From DATAPE01 sp034667525 (lineage in GTDB: Bacteria > Actinomycetota > CADDZG01 > WHSQ01): a DNA stretch of 61,662 nt. Under the pieces are notes generated by a model. The model saw only the letters and a list, made by a program, of their open reading frames with translations. It did no database searches and was not told where the DNA came from. This document shows positions 9,193-17,527 of this stretch, one piece after another. The position numbers were made by a program, and so were the translations under genes. Position 1 is the first letter of the stretch. Every line of letters starts with the position of its first letter. The stretch is from positions 1 to 61,662 of the forward strand of contig JAXDJO010000064.1 of NCBI GenBank assembly GCA_034667525.1. The letters are read 5' to 3'.

Positions 9193-9966
9193 CTACCTCT
9201 TGAGGTGCTCGCGATAGAAGCCGATGGCTCGTGTCCAAGAATCACATGCTTCGGCGTAGCCGTCCGTGCCTTCTTCGAGATTCGAGCGCGCCAGGAAACC
9301 GTGTCCGAGCCCGGGGTAGATGGTGTGCTCGACAGTCACTCCCCGTTTCTCCAAACCGCCAATCAGAGCCTCGACGTTGTGCATCCCCACGCCCTCGTCT
9401 TGATCGCCCCAAAAGCCCAAGAGTGGACCACTCATCTCGTCAAGCATCTTGAGCGGCGGAGGCAGGTTGTCATCGCCAGCTCGGCTTCCCGCGGGAAAGC
9501 CGTAGTAGCAAACACTCGCGAGATCCTTCCTGGTTGCCGCCAACCCCAGCACCAGCGTGCCGCCCATGCAACATCCAACGGTCCCGGTCAGGGCTCCCGC
9601 GGTTGTCTCCGAGCGGCTTCGAAGCCAGTCGATCGCGGCGTGAAGATCCGACAATGCTCGTCGCTCGGAGAACCTGGAGCGTCGTTCCATTGCTGCCTCG
9701 ACGCTGACTTCGGAGAGCGCTCCTTCGCGGAAGAAGTAGTCCGGGAGGATCGCTGCAAATCCAGCGGTGGCCAGACGGCTCGCCAGGTTCTCATAGAAAG
9801 GACTCCGGCCGTAGACATCCGCGACCACCAAGACCCCGGCAGCCGAACCGTTCTCTGGGAGCGCCAGCAAGCACGGCATCTCGCCGCCTCCGGGTACGGA
9901 GACGGACACCTCTTCTCGCGCGACTTCGGGAATTGCTTGTCCGGCAGGTACCTCTGGGTGACACAC
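9193..9966 (-). CDS. Dienelactone hydrolase family alpha/beta hydrolase
   Basis: This 257-residue alpha/beta hydrolase is of the dienelactone hydrolase family. The nucleophile elbow is GCCMGG (cysteine nucleophile, G-x-C-x-G-G). The acid is the Asp in GDQDEGV and the histidine is in YPGLGHGFL, completing a Cys-Asp-His triad. In the family it opens cyclic enol-lactones in aromatic degradation, but many members act on other esters, so the substrate is open. The start is GTG 9966, set by AAGGAGG 7 nt upstream. Neighbouring genes do not form an aromatic-degradation cluster. Confidence 0.85.
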   Translation of the reverse strand: MCHPEVPAGQAIPEVAREEVSVSVPGGGEMPCLLALPENGSAAGVLVVADVYGRSPFYENLASRLATAGFAAILPDYFFREGALSEVSVEAAMERRSRFSERRALSDLHAAIDWLRSRSETTAGALTGTVGCCMGGTLVLGLAATRKDLASVCYYGFPAGSRAGDDNLPPPLKMLDEMSGPLLGFWGDQDEGVGMHNVEALIGGLEKRGVTVEHTIYPGLGHGFLARSNLEEGTDGYAEACDSWTRAIGFYREHLKR

Positions 9967-10030
9967 TCTCGGACCTCCTTGACGACGGTCGACGGATCTC
10001 CTCCGCGGATCTAGTGCTGAAGCTCAATCG

Positions 10031-11008
10031 CTATTCGGAATACCCATAACTCCGCACCAGGGGGAAGGTGGCTGCGTAGACACTGCGTTTCACTCCAGGC
10101 GTCAGCGCCCGCTTCCATTCCACGTCCAACTTGAGGACCATCTCTCGGGCGCCAAACCGAACCGGGTTTCCTCCGATCGCGTGGCTCCCCCGAACCGGGA
10201 CACTTTGTGACTCGGTGGCTCTCAGATCCTCTTCGCGAACAGTTACGTCGACGAGATCGAGCACCTTGCTCACGCCCGCGCGAGGGTCGGCGATGAAGTC
10301 CTCGTACCGAAGGAACCTTCTGGGAACTCCCAACTTTCCAGCAAGGTGATACATGACGTTGTAATCGACCCACAGAACGACCGATTTAGACGTCGAGTAT
10401 GTGGGCATGTAGCTCTGACCTTCAACCACATCTGGCCGCTGCACACGTTTCTTCCACGAATAGACCACTCCCCGGGGATCTCGAACGAGATGCAACAACC
10501 TCAGGTCGAGGTTGGGTACCTTCCTCAACGCGAACAGATAAGGCGGAGTCTTTGAAGAGTCGACGATCACCGGCGACCCCGAAATTTTCTGAATCCCCGC
10601 GTAAAGCTTGGCGAGCACTCCCGTGTACCAGATGAACTCCTCTGCCGCGGGACCTGTTTGCTTGTGTCTCCATAGCGCCGGCAGAGATCGATGCCTCTCG
10701 AGCTTGGTTTTAATCGCCAGGACCCGGTGAGGATCGATATGCCACCCGTCGAACGCCTCTTCCCCCACCTGTCGCCAAAAGCTGCAACTCTGGAAGGGCT
10801 CGCCACACTCGCATAGCCGGTTCTCAACCAGCCCCATTTGCCAGAGGTACCGCAATTCCCCCACGCCGATGAACGGACCAAGGGCACCGAGCATGAGCTC
10901 CAGCACCGTGCTGCCACTGCGCCCCATCGCGCCCACGAATAGCACCCTCGGAGGGGTGTCTCCGCCTGGTGGGTGTGACTCGGATGGCGCGCTCGGCAGG
11001 ATCGTCAC
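10031..11008 (-). CDS. Sulfotransferase, polysaccharide locus paralogue 1
   Basis: This is a PAPS-dependent sulfotransferase of about 325 residues. The 5'-phosphosulfate loop is GAMGRSGSTVLE, and the 3'-phosphate motif is LVRDPRGVVYSW. A cysteine motif CxCGxxFxxCxFW follows GELRYLWQMGLVENRL and is shared with the genes at 13260 and 14267. The frame is open to 11203 (390 residues), but the extra N-terminus has no match in the paralogues. GTG 11008 gives a length like theirs and leaves about 210 bp for a promoter divergent from the 11222 gene. It is predicted to sulfate a sugar in the surface polysaccharide made by this locus; the acceptor is unknown. Confidence 0.85.
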   Translation of the reverse strand: MTILPSAPSESHPPGGDTPPRVLFVGAMGRSGSTVLELMLGALGPFIGVGELRYLWQMGLVENRLCECGEPFQSCSFWRQVGEEAFDGWHIDPHRVLAIKTKLERHRSLPALWRHKQTGPAAEEFIWYTGVLAKLYAGIQKISGSPVIVDSSKTPPYLFALRKVPNLDLRLLHLVRDPRGVVYSWKKRVQRPDVVEGQSYMPTYSTSKSVVLWVDYNVMYHLAGKLGVPRRFLRYEDFIADPRAGVSKVLDLVDVTVREEDLRATESQSVPVRGSHAIGGNPVRFGAREMVLKLDVEWKRALTPGVKRSVYAATFPLVRSYGYSE

Positions 11009-11221
11009 CGGCCTGACACGGAGGCGGGAGCCTGGGCGCGCGGGCAAACCGGACCAACGTTCAATTTGGGCTCCCCCGTCCAGTGGTTCCCGTAGGATGA
11101 TCGGATTGCTGACCCAGAAAAACTGGAGCAGCGATGCTAGCAGAGCGACCTGCCGGCGAGTTCCATTCCAAGTTTGACCGCTGTCGCTGGCAACCCTGAA
11201 CATGATTGACTCTCAGAAAAG

Positions 11222-12115
11222 GTGGGCCTCGAGCTGACGATGCGCATCCAGGAGGATCTTTGGGAACGGCTGCCGGTGGCGGCCAAGCGTCCAGTGAAGG
11301 GTCTTTGGAACGGCTTGACACTAGCGACGAGTCCCGCTCGAGTGTTGCCGGACTTCCTCGTGATCGGCACCCAACGCGGTGGCACCACATCTCTGTACGA
11401 GTACCTCGTGAGGCATCCGGCCATCCCTCGGGCGCTGACGAAGGAGGTGCGCTTCTTCGATGTCGAGTTCGGAAGGGGCCTCAACTGGTATCGCGCCCAC
11501 TTCCCCTCCCAGATGTACAAGTGGGCTCGGCAAAGGGCGGGACAACCGATGATCGTGGGTGAGGCAACGCCCGATTACATGTTCGACCCGCGGGTACCGT
11601 CGCGAGTTGCAGCAGCGATCCCCGACGTGAAGTTGATCGTGTTGTTGAGGAATCCGATCGACCGCGCTTATTCGCATTACTGGCACCAGGTCAGCAGGGG
11701 CTTCGAACAGGTGACCTTTGAAGAAGCAGTGACGCGAGAGACCAGCAGAGCAGAGAAGTATGGAGAGGAGCCAGACGGCAGTTGGGAACGTCATCACCAT
11801 TCCTACCTGGCGCGCGGTGTCTACGTGGATCAACTAAGTATGTGGATGGACCTCTTTCCGAAGGATCGATTCTTCATCGAAACGAGCGAGCGGCTCTTCG
11901 CGGACCCGGCTGCAGTTGTGGGCGAATTGTTCCAGTTCTTAGGATTGCCGGATCAACCCGGCGGTTCATTTCCGGTTCTCAACGCAAATTCTTCTGGAAA
12001 GATGGACGGGCCAACGCGAGCCGAGCTCACGAAATATTTTCAGCCTCACAACGAGCGGCTTTATCGTCTCCTGGCAAGGGATCTGGGTTGGACGGAGACC
12101 GCCGGCGCTCCCTGA
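11222..12115 (+). CDS. Sulfotransferase, heparan-sulfate-type (Sulfotransfer_1)
   Basis: This 297-residue sulfotransferase belongs to the glycosaminoglycan-type family, distinct from its three neighbours. The 5'-phosphosulfate loop is VIGTQRGGTTSLYEYL, followed by KEVRFFD and then the 3'-phosphate motif LLRNPIDRAYSHYWH. The later YLARGVYVDQLSMW and EDL-like region (FIETSERLFADP) match this family. It transfers sulfate from PAPS to hydroxyl or amino groups of a glycan. The start may be GTG 11222 or ATG 11240; neither has a strong ribosome binding site. It heads the plus-strand gene run up to 19092. Confidence 0.88.
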   Translation: MGLELTMRIQEDLWERLPVAAKRPVKGLWNGLTLATSPARVLPDFLVIGTQRGGTTSLYEYLVRHPAIPRALTKEVRFFDVEFGRGLNWYRAHFPSQMYKWARQRAGQPMIVGEATPDYMFDPRVPSRVAAAIPDVKLIVLLRNPIDRAYSHYWHQVSRGFEQVTFEEAVTRETSRAEKYGEEPDGSWERHHHSYLARGVYVDQLSMWMDLFPKDRFFIETSERLFADPAAVVGELFQFLGLPDQPGGSFPVLNANSSGKMDGPTRAELTKYFQPHNERLYRLLARDLGWTETAGAP

Positions 12116-12277
12116 AGACTCCGCCGAAATGCCTCACGCGATACCCTCTGCGAGGCGTTTCCGGCCCCCCTTTCGGTAGCCGAGCGCTTGGGTTGCTGTT
12201 ATACAGTGCCCAGGCAGTTATTGGGGATTAAAACAGCTGGAGGCGGATAACTTTTGGTAGTTCGACATGGTGGACGT

Positions 12278-13255
12278 ATGGCAGAGCGCTCGAGTACCGA
12301 CACGTACTCGGACCCGATGACCGCTCCTGACGTCGTCCTCTCCGGCCTTCGCATCAGCACTGCAGGGATGGCTGAAACGAAACTTGCGATCGAGACATGG
12401 GTGGCTTCTTCGCAGAGACCGCCTGCACAGATCGCGACTGTCAACCTGGATTTCCTGGCGCTGGGTGAACGCAACCCGACCTTCAAGACCGTGCTCCACA
12501 AGAGCGCGCTTGTATTGGCCGATGGGATGGGCGTGGTGTGGCTGAGCAAGCTGGCTGGATGTCCTATCCCGGAGCGAGTTGCGGGTGCGGATCTTGTGAC
12601 GTGGCTCGTGGATGGGGGGATCCAGGATGCCCGCCTCTTCCTGTTGGGAAGTACCCCGGAAACCATCGATCGGATCCAAGCAAGGGCCGCACGCGCAGGC
12701 GGCAACATCGTGGGGTCGGCCACTCCTCTACGGGGTGTCTTTGAGTCCGATCTGCAATCCGCTCGTATCGTCGACAAGATCAATCGATCCGGTGCCAACA
12801 TCTTGTTGCTGGCGCTGGGCCCTCCACTACAGGAGATCTGGATCGAACGTTGGCTCCGCCGGCTCGAAGTCGAGGTAGCCATCGGCGTGGGTGCCAGCCT
12901 GGACTTTGCGGCGGGGACCAGGCCCCGGGCCCCCGAAGCTTGGCAGCGACTGGGCGTCGAGTGGTTGTACCGGCTGTTGCGGGAACCACGCCGCTTATGG
13001 AAGCGTTACATCCGCCGCGACATCCCGTTCTTTGTATCGGAGGGATGGCGCAGCATGGTGGCCCGTCGTACCCTCGCTTCGGGAGCCGCTCCGCAGGCCG
13101 TGTTTCCCATCTCGCCCGCATCTGGTGAACGGGACGATCTGTCCGTGGAAGCGGATGGGCAAGACGGCTCTCGCCTCGCTGGGTCGAATGACCCTTCGCT
13201 CACCATTGATCTTTCGGAACGATCAAATGTGAGGGCCTCGGCCGAGACACACTGA
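12278..13255 (+). CDS. WecG/TagA/CpsF-family glycosyltransferase
   Basis: This is a GT26-family transferase of about 325 residues. In the family it adds N-acetylmannosamine(-uronate) or a similar sugar to an undecaprenyl-diphosphate-linked first sugar. Family motifs seen are IATVNLDFL, ALVLADGMGVVWLSKL, RVAGADLVTWL, FLLGSTPETI and the C-terminal GVGASLDFAAGTRPRAP followed by GVEWLYRLLREPRRLWKRY. ATG 12278 has GGTGG 4 nt upstream; TTG 12254 in the same frame has GGAGG 10 nt upstream and is the alternative. It probably adds the second sugar of the repeat unit. The next gene starts 4 bp after its stop. Confidence 0.9.
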   Translation: MAERSSTDTYSDPMTAPDVVLSGLRISTAGMAETKLAIETWVASSQRPPAQIATVNLDFLALGERNPTFKTVLHKSALVLADGMGVVWLSKLAGCPIPERVAGADLVTWLVDGGIQDARLFLLGSTPETIDRIQARAARAGGNIVGSATPLRGVFESDLQSARIVDKINRSGANILLLALGPPLQEIWIERWLRRLEVEVAIGVGASLDFAAGTRPRAPEAWQRLGVEWLYRLLREPRRLWKRYIRRDIPFFVSEGWRSMVARRTLASGAAPQAVFPISPASGERDDLSVEADGQDGSRLAGSNDPSLTIDLSERSNVRASAETH

Positions 13256-13259
13256 TCCA

Positions 13260-14270
13260 ATGAGTTCTAGCAGCTCCCCGGCACCGCGCCCAGAGGAGAG
13301 CCATGCACCGCGCTCAGAGCCCGCTGCCCAAGTAAGCGTTCTCTATATTGCGGGCTGGGGCCGAAGTGGGAGCACCTTGCTCGATCGCGTCTTGGGCCAG
13401 ATCCCAGACTTCGTCTCAGTCGGAGAGGTTCGCGAGATGTGGAGAAGCGGTTGCATCGAGAACCGCGACTGTGGGTGCGGACGCCCCTTTCACGAGTGCC
13501 CTTTCTGGACGGAGGTGGGACTGGAGGCATTCGGTGGCTGGAGCAACCTGGATCTAGATGAGGTGATACGTCTCCGCTACAGCCTCGATCGCGGCTGGAT
13601 GACTCCGCTTTTGGCGATGCGCCGCAAGCCAGCTTCGATCTCTCGGTCCATCGAGCGCTACGTGGCTTACCTGGCTCCGCTCTACCGAGCCATCCATCGC
13701 GTTTCCGGAGCCAAAGTCATCATCGACTCATCAAACCTCGCGTCGCACGCTCTCCTGGTGCGGATGATCCCGGGCATCGATCTGAAGATCGCGCATCTCG
13801 TCCGTGACAGCCGCGGGGTTGCCTTCTCTTGGACCAAGGCCATCGCGCGCCATGTCACGGAGGAGGGCACCAGGTATATGCCGCGCTACAACGCGATGGC
13901 GTCGTCGCTCCGATGGAGCATGTACAACGGACTCGCATCTTCGCTGCATCGCTTGGATCTGCCGGAGCAAACCCTTCGGTACGAGGATCTGATGCGCTCG
14001 CCCAAATGCGAGGTTCGAAGGCTCGCAGATTTTGCCGGAGCTTCATCTTTCGAGCTGTCGTTCATGACCGACGACAGCGTGAATCTAGGAATCGGTCACA
14101 CGGTCGATGGCAATTCGATGCGTTTCCGGTTGGGCGATGTCCCCCTGCGTAAAGACGAGGAGTGGCGCGCGAAGATGAGCCCACTGACCAGATGGGCGGT
14201 GACTGCCGTCACACTGCCGCTTCTTGCTCGATATGGGTATGTCGGCTTCCACGAAAAGTCCGGGGTGTGA
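13260..14270 (+). CDS. Sulfotransferase, polysaccharide locus paralogue 2
   Basis: This 336-residue paralogue of the 10031 and 14267 sulfotransferases has 5'-phosphosulfate loop AGWGRSGSTLLDR and 3'-phosphate motif LVRDSRGVAFSW. It shares the cysteine block CGCGRPFHECPFW followed by EAFGGW. It begins 4 bp after the glycosyltransferase stop, and its stop overlaps the GTG of the next sulfotransferase (GTGA), so the genes are almost certainly co-translated. Three related enzymes in one locus suggest sulfation at different positions or sugars. Confidence 0.9.
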   Translation: MSSSSSPAPRPEESHAPRSEPAAQVSVLYIAGWGRSGSTLLDRVLGQIPDFVSVGEVREMWRSGCIENRDCGCGRPFHECPFWTEVGLEAFGGWSNLDLDEVIRLRYSLDRGWMTPLLAMRRKPASISRSIERYVAYLAPLYRAIHRVSGAKVIIDSSNLASHALLVRMIPGIDLKIAHLVRDSRGVAFSWTKAIARHVTEEGTRYMPRYNAMASSLRWSMYNGLASSLHRLDLPEQTLRYEDLMRSPKCEVRRLADFAGASSFELSFMTDDSVNLGIGHTVDGNSMRFRLGDVPLRKDEEWRAKMSPLTRWAVTAVTLPLLARYGYVGFHEKSGV

Positions 14271-15232
14271 GTCTCCCCCCGACCCCCAAGGTCCTCTATA
14301 TCGGCGGCAGTGGGCGCAGCGGAAGCACTCTGCTCAGCCGGATTCTCGGTGAGTTGCCCTCTTTCTTTGCCGCGGGGGAACTTCGCTACCTCTGGCGCGA
14401 AGGCCTTGGCGAGGATCGGCTATGCGGTTGCGGCAAAAGGTTCAGCTCTTGTCAATTCTGGTCGGCGGTGGGGGATGAAGCCTTCGGCGGTTGGGACGGG
14501 ATCGACCGGCACCGAGCTGCCGAGCTCGAGGCAGCCGTCTCCAGGCAACGTCATCTCCCCTTCTTGGTGGGCCCCCGAATCTCGCTCTCGTTCGAGAGGC
14601 AGCTTGCCGAGTTCGAAGAGATCTTGCAGAAACTCTATGGAGCCATTGGCAAGGTGGCCGATGCGCGCGTGATCGTCGACTCATCGAAGGATCCGGCCTA
14701 TGCCCTAACGCTCTGGCGGGCCTTTGCTCCAAATCTGACCGTTGTCCATCTTGTTCGCGACAGCCGGGCCGTCGCATTCTCTTGGGGCCACCAGAAGCGA
14801 TCTCTTGATCAACCCGGAAGTGATTCCGTGATGCAACGGTTTGGACCGGGAATGGTTGGTCTTCGGTGGACCGCTTACAACGGCGCCATGGAGGCGTTGA
14901 GAGCTATGCACGTTCCCTATGTCCGCGTGCGCTACGAAGACATGATCAGCGGTCCGCAAAGGCAGATCCTTCGGGCGGCATCATTCATTAAAGAGCCAGT
15001 CACCGCGGCAGATGTGGAGTTTGTGCGCAAAGACGAGGTTCTGGTGGGGGAGCACCACACACTCGCCGGTAATCCGATGCGCTTCGATCAGGGTGCTTTG
15101 AAGTTGCGACTCGACGACAGGTGGAAGACGCAGAGCGCCGCAGGCGATCGCCGGCTGGTGACCGCCCTGACCTGGCCGCTCCTGAAAAGGTACGGATTCA
15201 CTGCCCCCGCCACGGAAAGAGGGTTTGCCTGA
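14267..15232 (+). CDS. Sulfotransferase, polysaccharide locus paralogue 3
   Basis: This is a sulfotransferase of about 321 residues with GGSGRSGSTLLSR (5'-phosphosulfate loop), LVRDSRAVAFSW (3'-phosphate motif) and the shared CGCGKRFSSCQFW block. The frame is open upstream to 14162, but that stretch overlaps the previous gene. GTG 14267, overlapping the previous stop as GTGA, gives an N-terminus (VSLPPTPKVLYIGG) matching the paralogues. The C-terminal end overlaps the next gene by 8 bp. Confidence 0.88.
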   Translation: MSLPPTPKVLYIGGSGRSGSTLLSRILGELPSFFAAGELRYLWREGLGEDRLCGCGKRFSSCQFWSAVGDEAFGGWDGIDRHRAAELEAAVSRQRHLPFLVGPRISLSFERQLAEFEEILQKLYGAIGKVADARVIVDSSKDPAYALTLWRAFAPNLTVVHLVRDSRAVAFSWGHQKRSLDQPGSDSVMQRFGPGMVGLRWTAYNGAMEALRAMHVPYVRVRYEDMISGPQRQILRAASFIKEPVTAADVEFVRKDEVLVGEHHTLAGNPMRFDQGALKLRLDDRWKTQSAAGDRRLVTALTWPLLKRYGFTAPATERGFA

Positions 15233-16169
15233 GGTGGAGGCAGCTGAGTATGAAAGACAACCGGATCCACAGGTTTCGGTAGTGGTCGCGACCCACGACG
15301 GTCGAGACTCCCTCACGACGGCTGTCCGGAGCATCCTGCATCAGAGTTACGAGGGTTCTCTGGAATGTGTCGTGGTCTTCGATCAGGAAGCACCCTATGA
15401 GATTGACGCGCAGGCCGGCGACGGCAGGAGTTTGAGATTGCTGCGCAACGAGGGCACTGAGGGGGCCGCCGGCGCGCGCAACTATGGGGTGTCGATGTCC
15501 CGAGGTGCATTCGTCGGTTTTTGCGACGACGATGATGAATGGCTCCCGAACAAGACCACCAAACAGGTGCGCGCCTTGCAGGTATCGAGCGTCGAGAAAG
15601 TGGCAACCTGCGGTATCAAAGTTATCCACGAGGGACGCGAGTTCGACAAAGTTCCGATCAATGACCATGTCACTGCAGCGGACCTATTGGATTCGCGCAG
15701 CATGGGCGTTCACCTCAGCACGCTTCTGATGCCGCGAGAGGTGTTCACAACCGAAGTAGGGCCGTTCGACGAGGCCATTCCGGGAAGCTACGGGGAGGAC
15801 TACGACTGGCTTCTTCGGGCGGTGCAGTTGGGATCCCTGCGCTCGGTTCGTGAGCCACTTGTGGTAGTGAAGTGGGGTTCGTCCAGATTCTCGGACCGCT
15901 GGGCAACCATCATCGCTGGCGTGACATATCTTCTAGAAAAGCATCCTGAGCTGCAACAAGGACCTCGCAACGTCGCTCGTATGTACGGGAGACTGGCGTT
16001 CGCCCATGCAGCCCTGGGGCAACGGAGCAGTGCATGGTTGTGGGCCGGCCGCGCGTTGAAGAGCGACCGACGTCAACTGAGGGCTTATCTCGCGCTGCTC
16101 GTGTCGATCCGGATAGTTCCGGCTCGCATAGTGGTGGCAGTGTTGAACCGCTTTGGGAAAGGAATCTGA
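15225..16169 (+). CDS. Family 2 glycosyltransferase
   Basis: This 314-residue GT2 enzyme has a GT-A fold: PQVSVVVATHDGRDSL at the N-terminus, the nucleotide-sugar/metal site in GFCDDDDEWLPNK (DxD region), and EDYDWLLRA as the catalytic-base region. It adds a sugar from a nucleotide donor to the growing lipid-linked unit at the cytoplasmic face. TTG 15225 overlaps the preceding sulfotransferase by 8 bp; GTG 15234 is an alternative start just after it. It is part of the co-directional run 11222-19092. Confidence 0.9.
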   Translation: MPEVEAAEYERQPDPQVSVVVATHDGRDSLTTAVRSILHQSYEGSLECVVVFDQEAPYEIDAQAGDGRSLRLLRNEGTEGAAGARNYGVSMSRGAFVGFCDDDDEWLPNKTTKQVRALQVSSVEKVATCGIKVIHEGREFDKVPINDHVTAADLLDSRSMGVHLSTLLMPREVFTTEVGPFDEAIPGSYGEDYDWLLRAVQLGSLRSVREPLVVVKWGSSRFSDRWATIIAGVTYLLEKHPELQQGPRNVARMYGRLAFAHAALGQRSSAWLWAGRALKSDRRQLRAYLALLVSIRIVPARIVVAVLNRFGKGI

Positions 16170-16174
16170 TCGAC

Positions 16175-17527
16175 GTGGATGTCAGCCTCGCAGCAGCTAC
16201 TCCCGCGCCCGCGCGTCGATTCCTCCCTCCGGGTTGGCCGATACACATCCTGATCCTTGGCTACCCCGTGTGGTGGTTCATCGGCTTGAGTAACTTCGGC
16301 TGGCTGTTGTGCGCGGTGCCCATGGTGGTGTATCTGGTGATAAGGGGCGACCTCAGGATTCCGCATGGCTTTGGTATCTGGATCTGTTTTCTGTTGTGGA
16401 TGTTTGCTTCGTCGATCGAGGTGCAGCATGCAACCAACTTTCTGACGTTCGGCTTTCGAGCTGCCTGCTATCTCTCAGCGACGATCTGGTTCCTATACGT
16501 CTTGAACCTGCCGGGAGGGGCCAGAACAACCCGAAGGATCGTGTTCCTGCTCTGCGCCTTGTGGCTGATCATCGTCGCGGGTGGCTACGCGGGATTGAAG
16601 TTCTCTCACCTTTCGTTCTCGAGTCTCCTGGAGCTGATCCTGCCTGCCGGTGTTGGAACGTCAGACTTCTTTCATCTTCAGATCCATCCACAGTTTGCCG
16701 AGATCCAGACCTTCATCGGGTACACCATCGCGCGGCCCTCCGCTCCTTTCCCATACACGAACTGGTGGGGAGGAAACCTCGGAGCTCTCACACCATTCAT
16801 GTTTGCTGCGCTCTTTCTGGTGCGATCCACGTGGAGCAAAGCCGTGGTTTGGGGCTTGCTCGCGGTTGCTCTTGCGCCGATGGTGCTCTCCGTGAATCGA
16901 GGTTTGTGGATCAGCCTCGGCATCGGCCTCCTCTACGCCCTGTACCGCTTTCTGTTGTGGGGAAACATCAGACTGGTGATGACGGTTTTCGGAGCTCTGT
17001 TGGTGGTGGCCACCGTCATTCTTCTCTCACCTCTGAGGACCACGATCCAGGCGCGGGTGGAGCACCCAGGTAGCACCAACGTGAGGTATTCGGTGGCGCA
17101 GGCAGCGGTGCAAGGGGTACAGAAATCTCCGATCTTCGGTTACGGAGTTCCTGTCAAACCGCCCAAGCACTACGGCATCCCGAACGTGGGAACTGGAGGG
17201 TTGTACTGGCTCGTCATGTTCACGACCGGCATCCCGGGTTTGATCTTCTTCGCCGGTTGGTTCTTGCTTGCACTCTGGGCGTCGCGAAAGGCCCTGACCC
17301 CGGTGATGTTCTGGGCTCATGTAAGCATCCTGATCGTCATGGCTCAGATGTTCGTCTATGACATGCTGCCGGTCGAACTGCACGTTCTGATGATTATCGT
17401 CGCCCTGGCGTACAGAGAAGGTGTGACTGGCTCCGGACAGAGGTCGCTCGGCCGGCGTCAGGAAACCCGACCGCGTCCTCTCCGCGCTCAAGAGGTAGCT
17501 CTGCCGGCAGCCGCAACGACCTCGTGA
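16175..17527 (+). CDS. O-antigen ligase/Wzy-like polysaccharide polymerase
   Basis: This multi-pass membrane protein of about 450 residues has 10 or more predicted helices. A long extracytoplasmic segment after PSAPFPYTNWWGGNLG and the following VLSVNRGLWISLGIGLLYALYRF match the Wzy_C/O-antigen ligase pattern, where a conserved Arg follows a Ser/Asn in the helix. It probably polymerises lipid-linked repeat units outside the membrane. GTG 16175 was chosen because the open frame upstream (to 16034) overlaps the GT2 gene. The C-terminus overlaps the flippase start as GTGA. Confidence 0.8.
   Translation: MDVSLAAATPAPARRFLPPGWPIHILILGYPVWWFIGLSNFGWLLCAVPMVVYLVIRGDLRIPHGFGIWICFLLWMFASSIEVQHATNFLTFGFRAACYLSATIWFLYVLNLPGGARTTRRIVFLLCALWLIIVAGGYAGLKFSHLSFSSLLELILPAGVGTSDFFHLQIHPQFAEIQTFIGYTIARPSAPFPYTNWWGGNLGALTPFMFAALFLVRSTWSKAVVWGLLAVALAPMVLSVNRGLWISLGIGLLYALYRFLLWGNIRLVMTVFGALLVVATVILLSPLRTTIQARVEHPGSTNVRYSVAQAAVQGVQKSPIFGYGVPVKPPKHYGIPNVGTGGLYWLVMFTTGIPGLIFFAGWFLLALWASRKALTPVMFWAHVSILIVMAQMFVYDMLPVELHVLMIIVALAYREGVTGSGQRSLGRRQETRPRPLRAQEVALPAAATTS

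Noticed and set aside
11009..11203. N-terminal extension of sulfotransferase paralogue 1
   Set aside because: It has no counterpart in the two paralogues and would leave only 18 bp to the divergent gene; GTG 11008 gives matching lengths.
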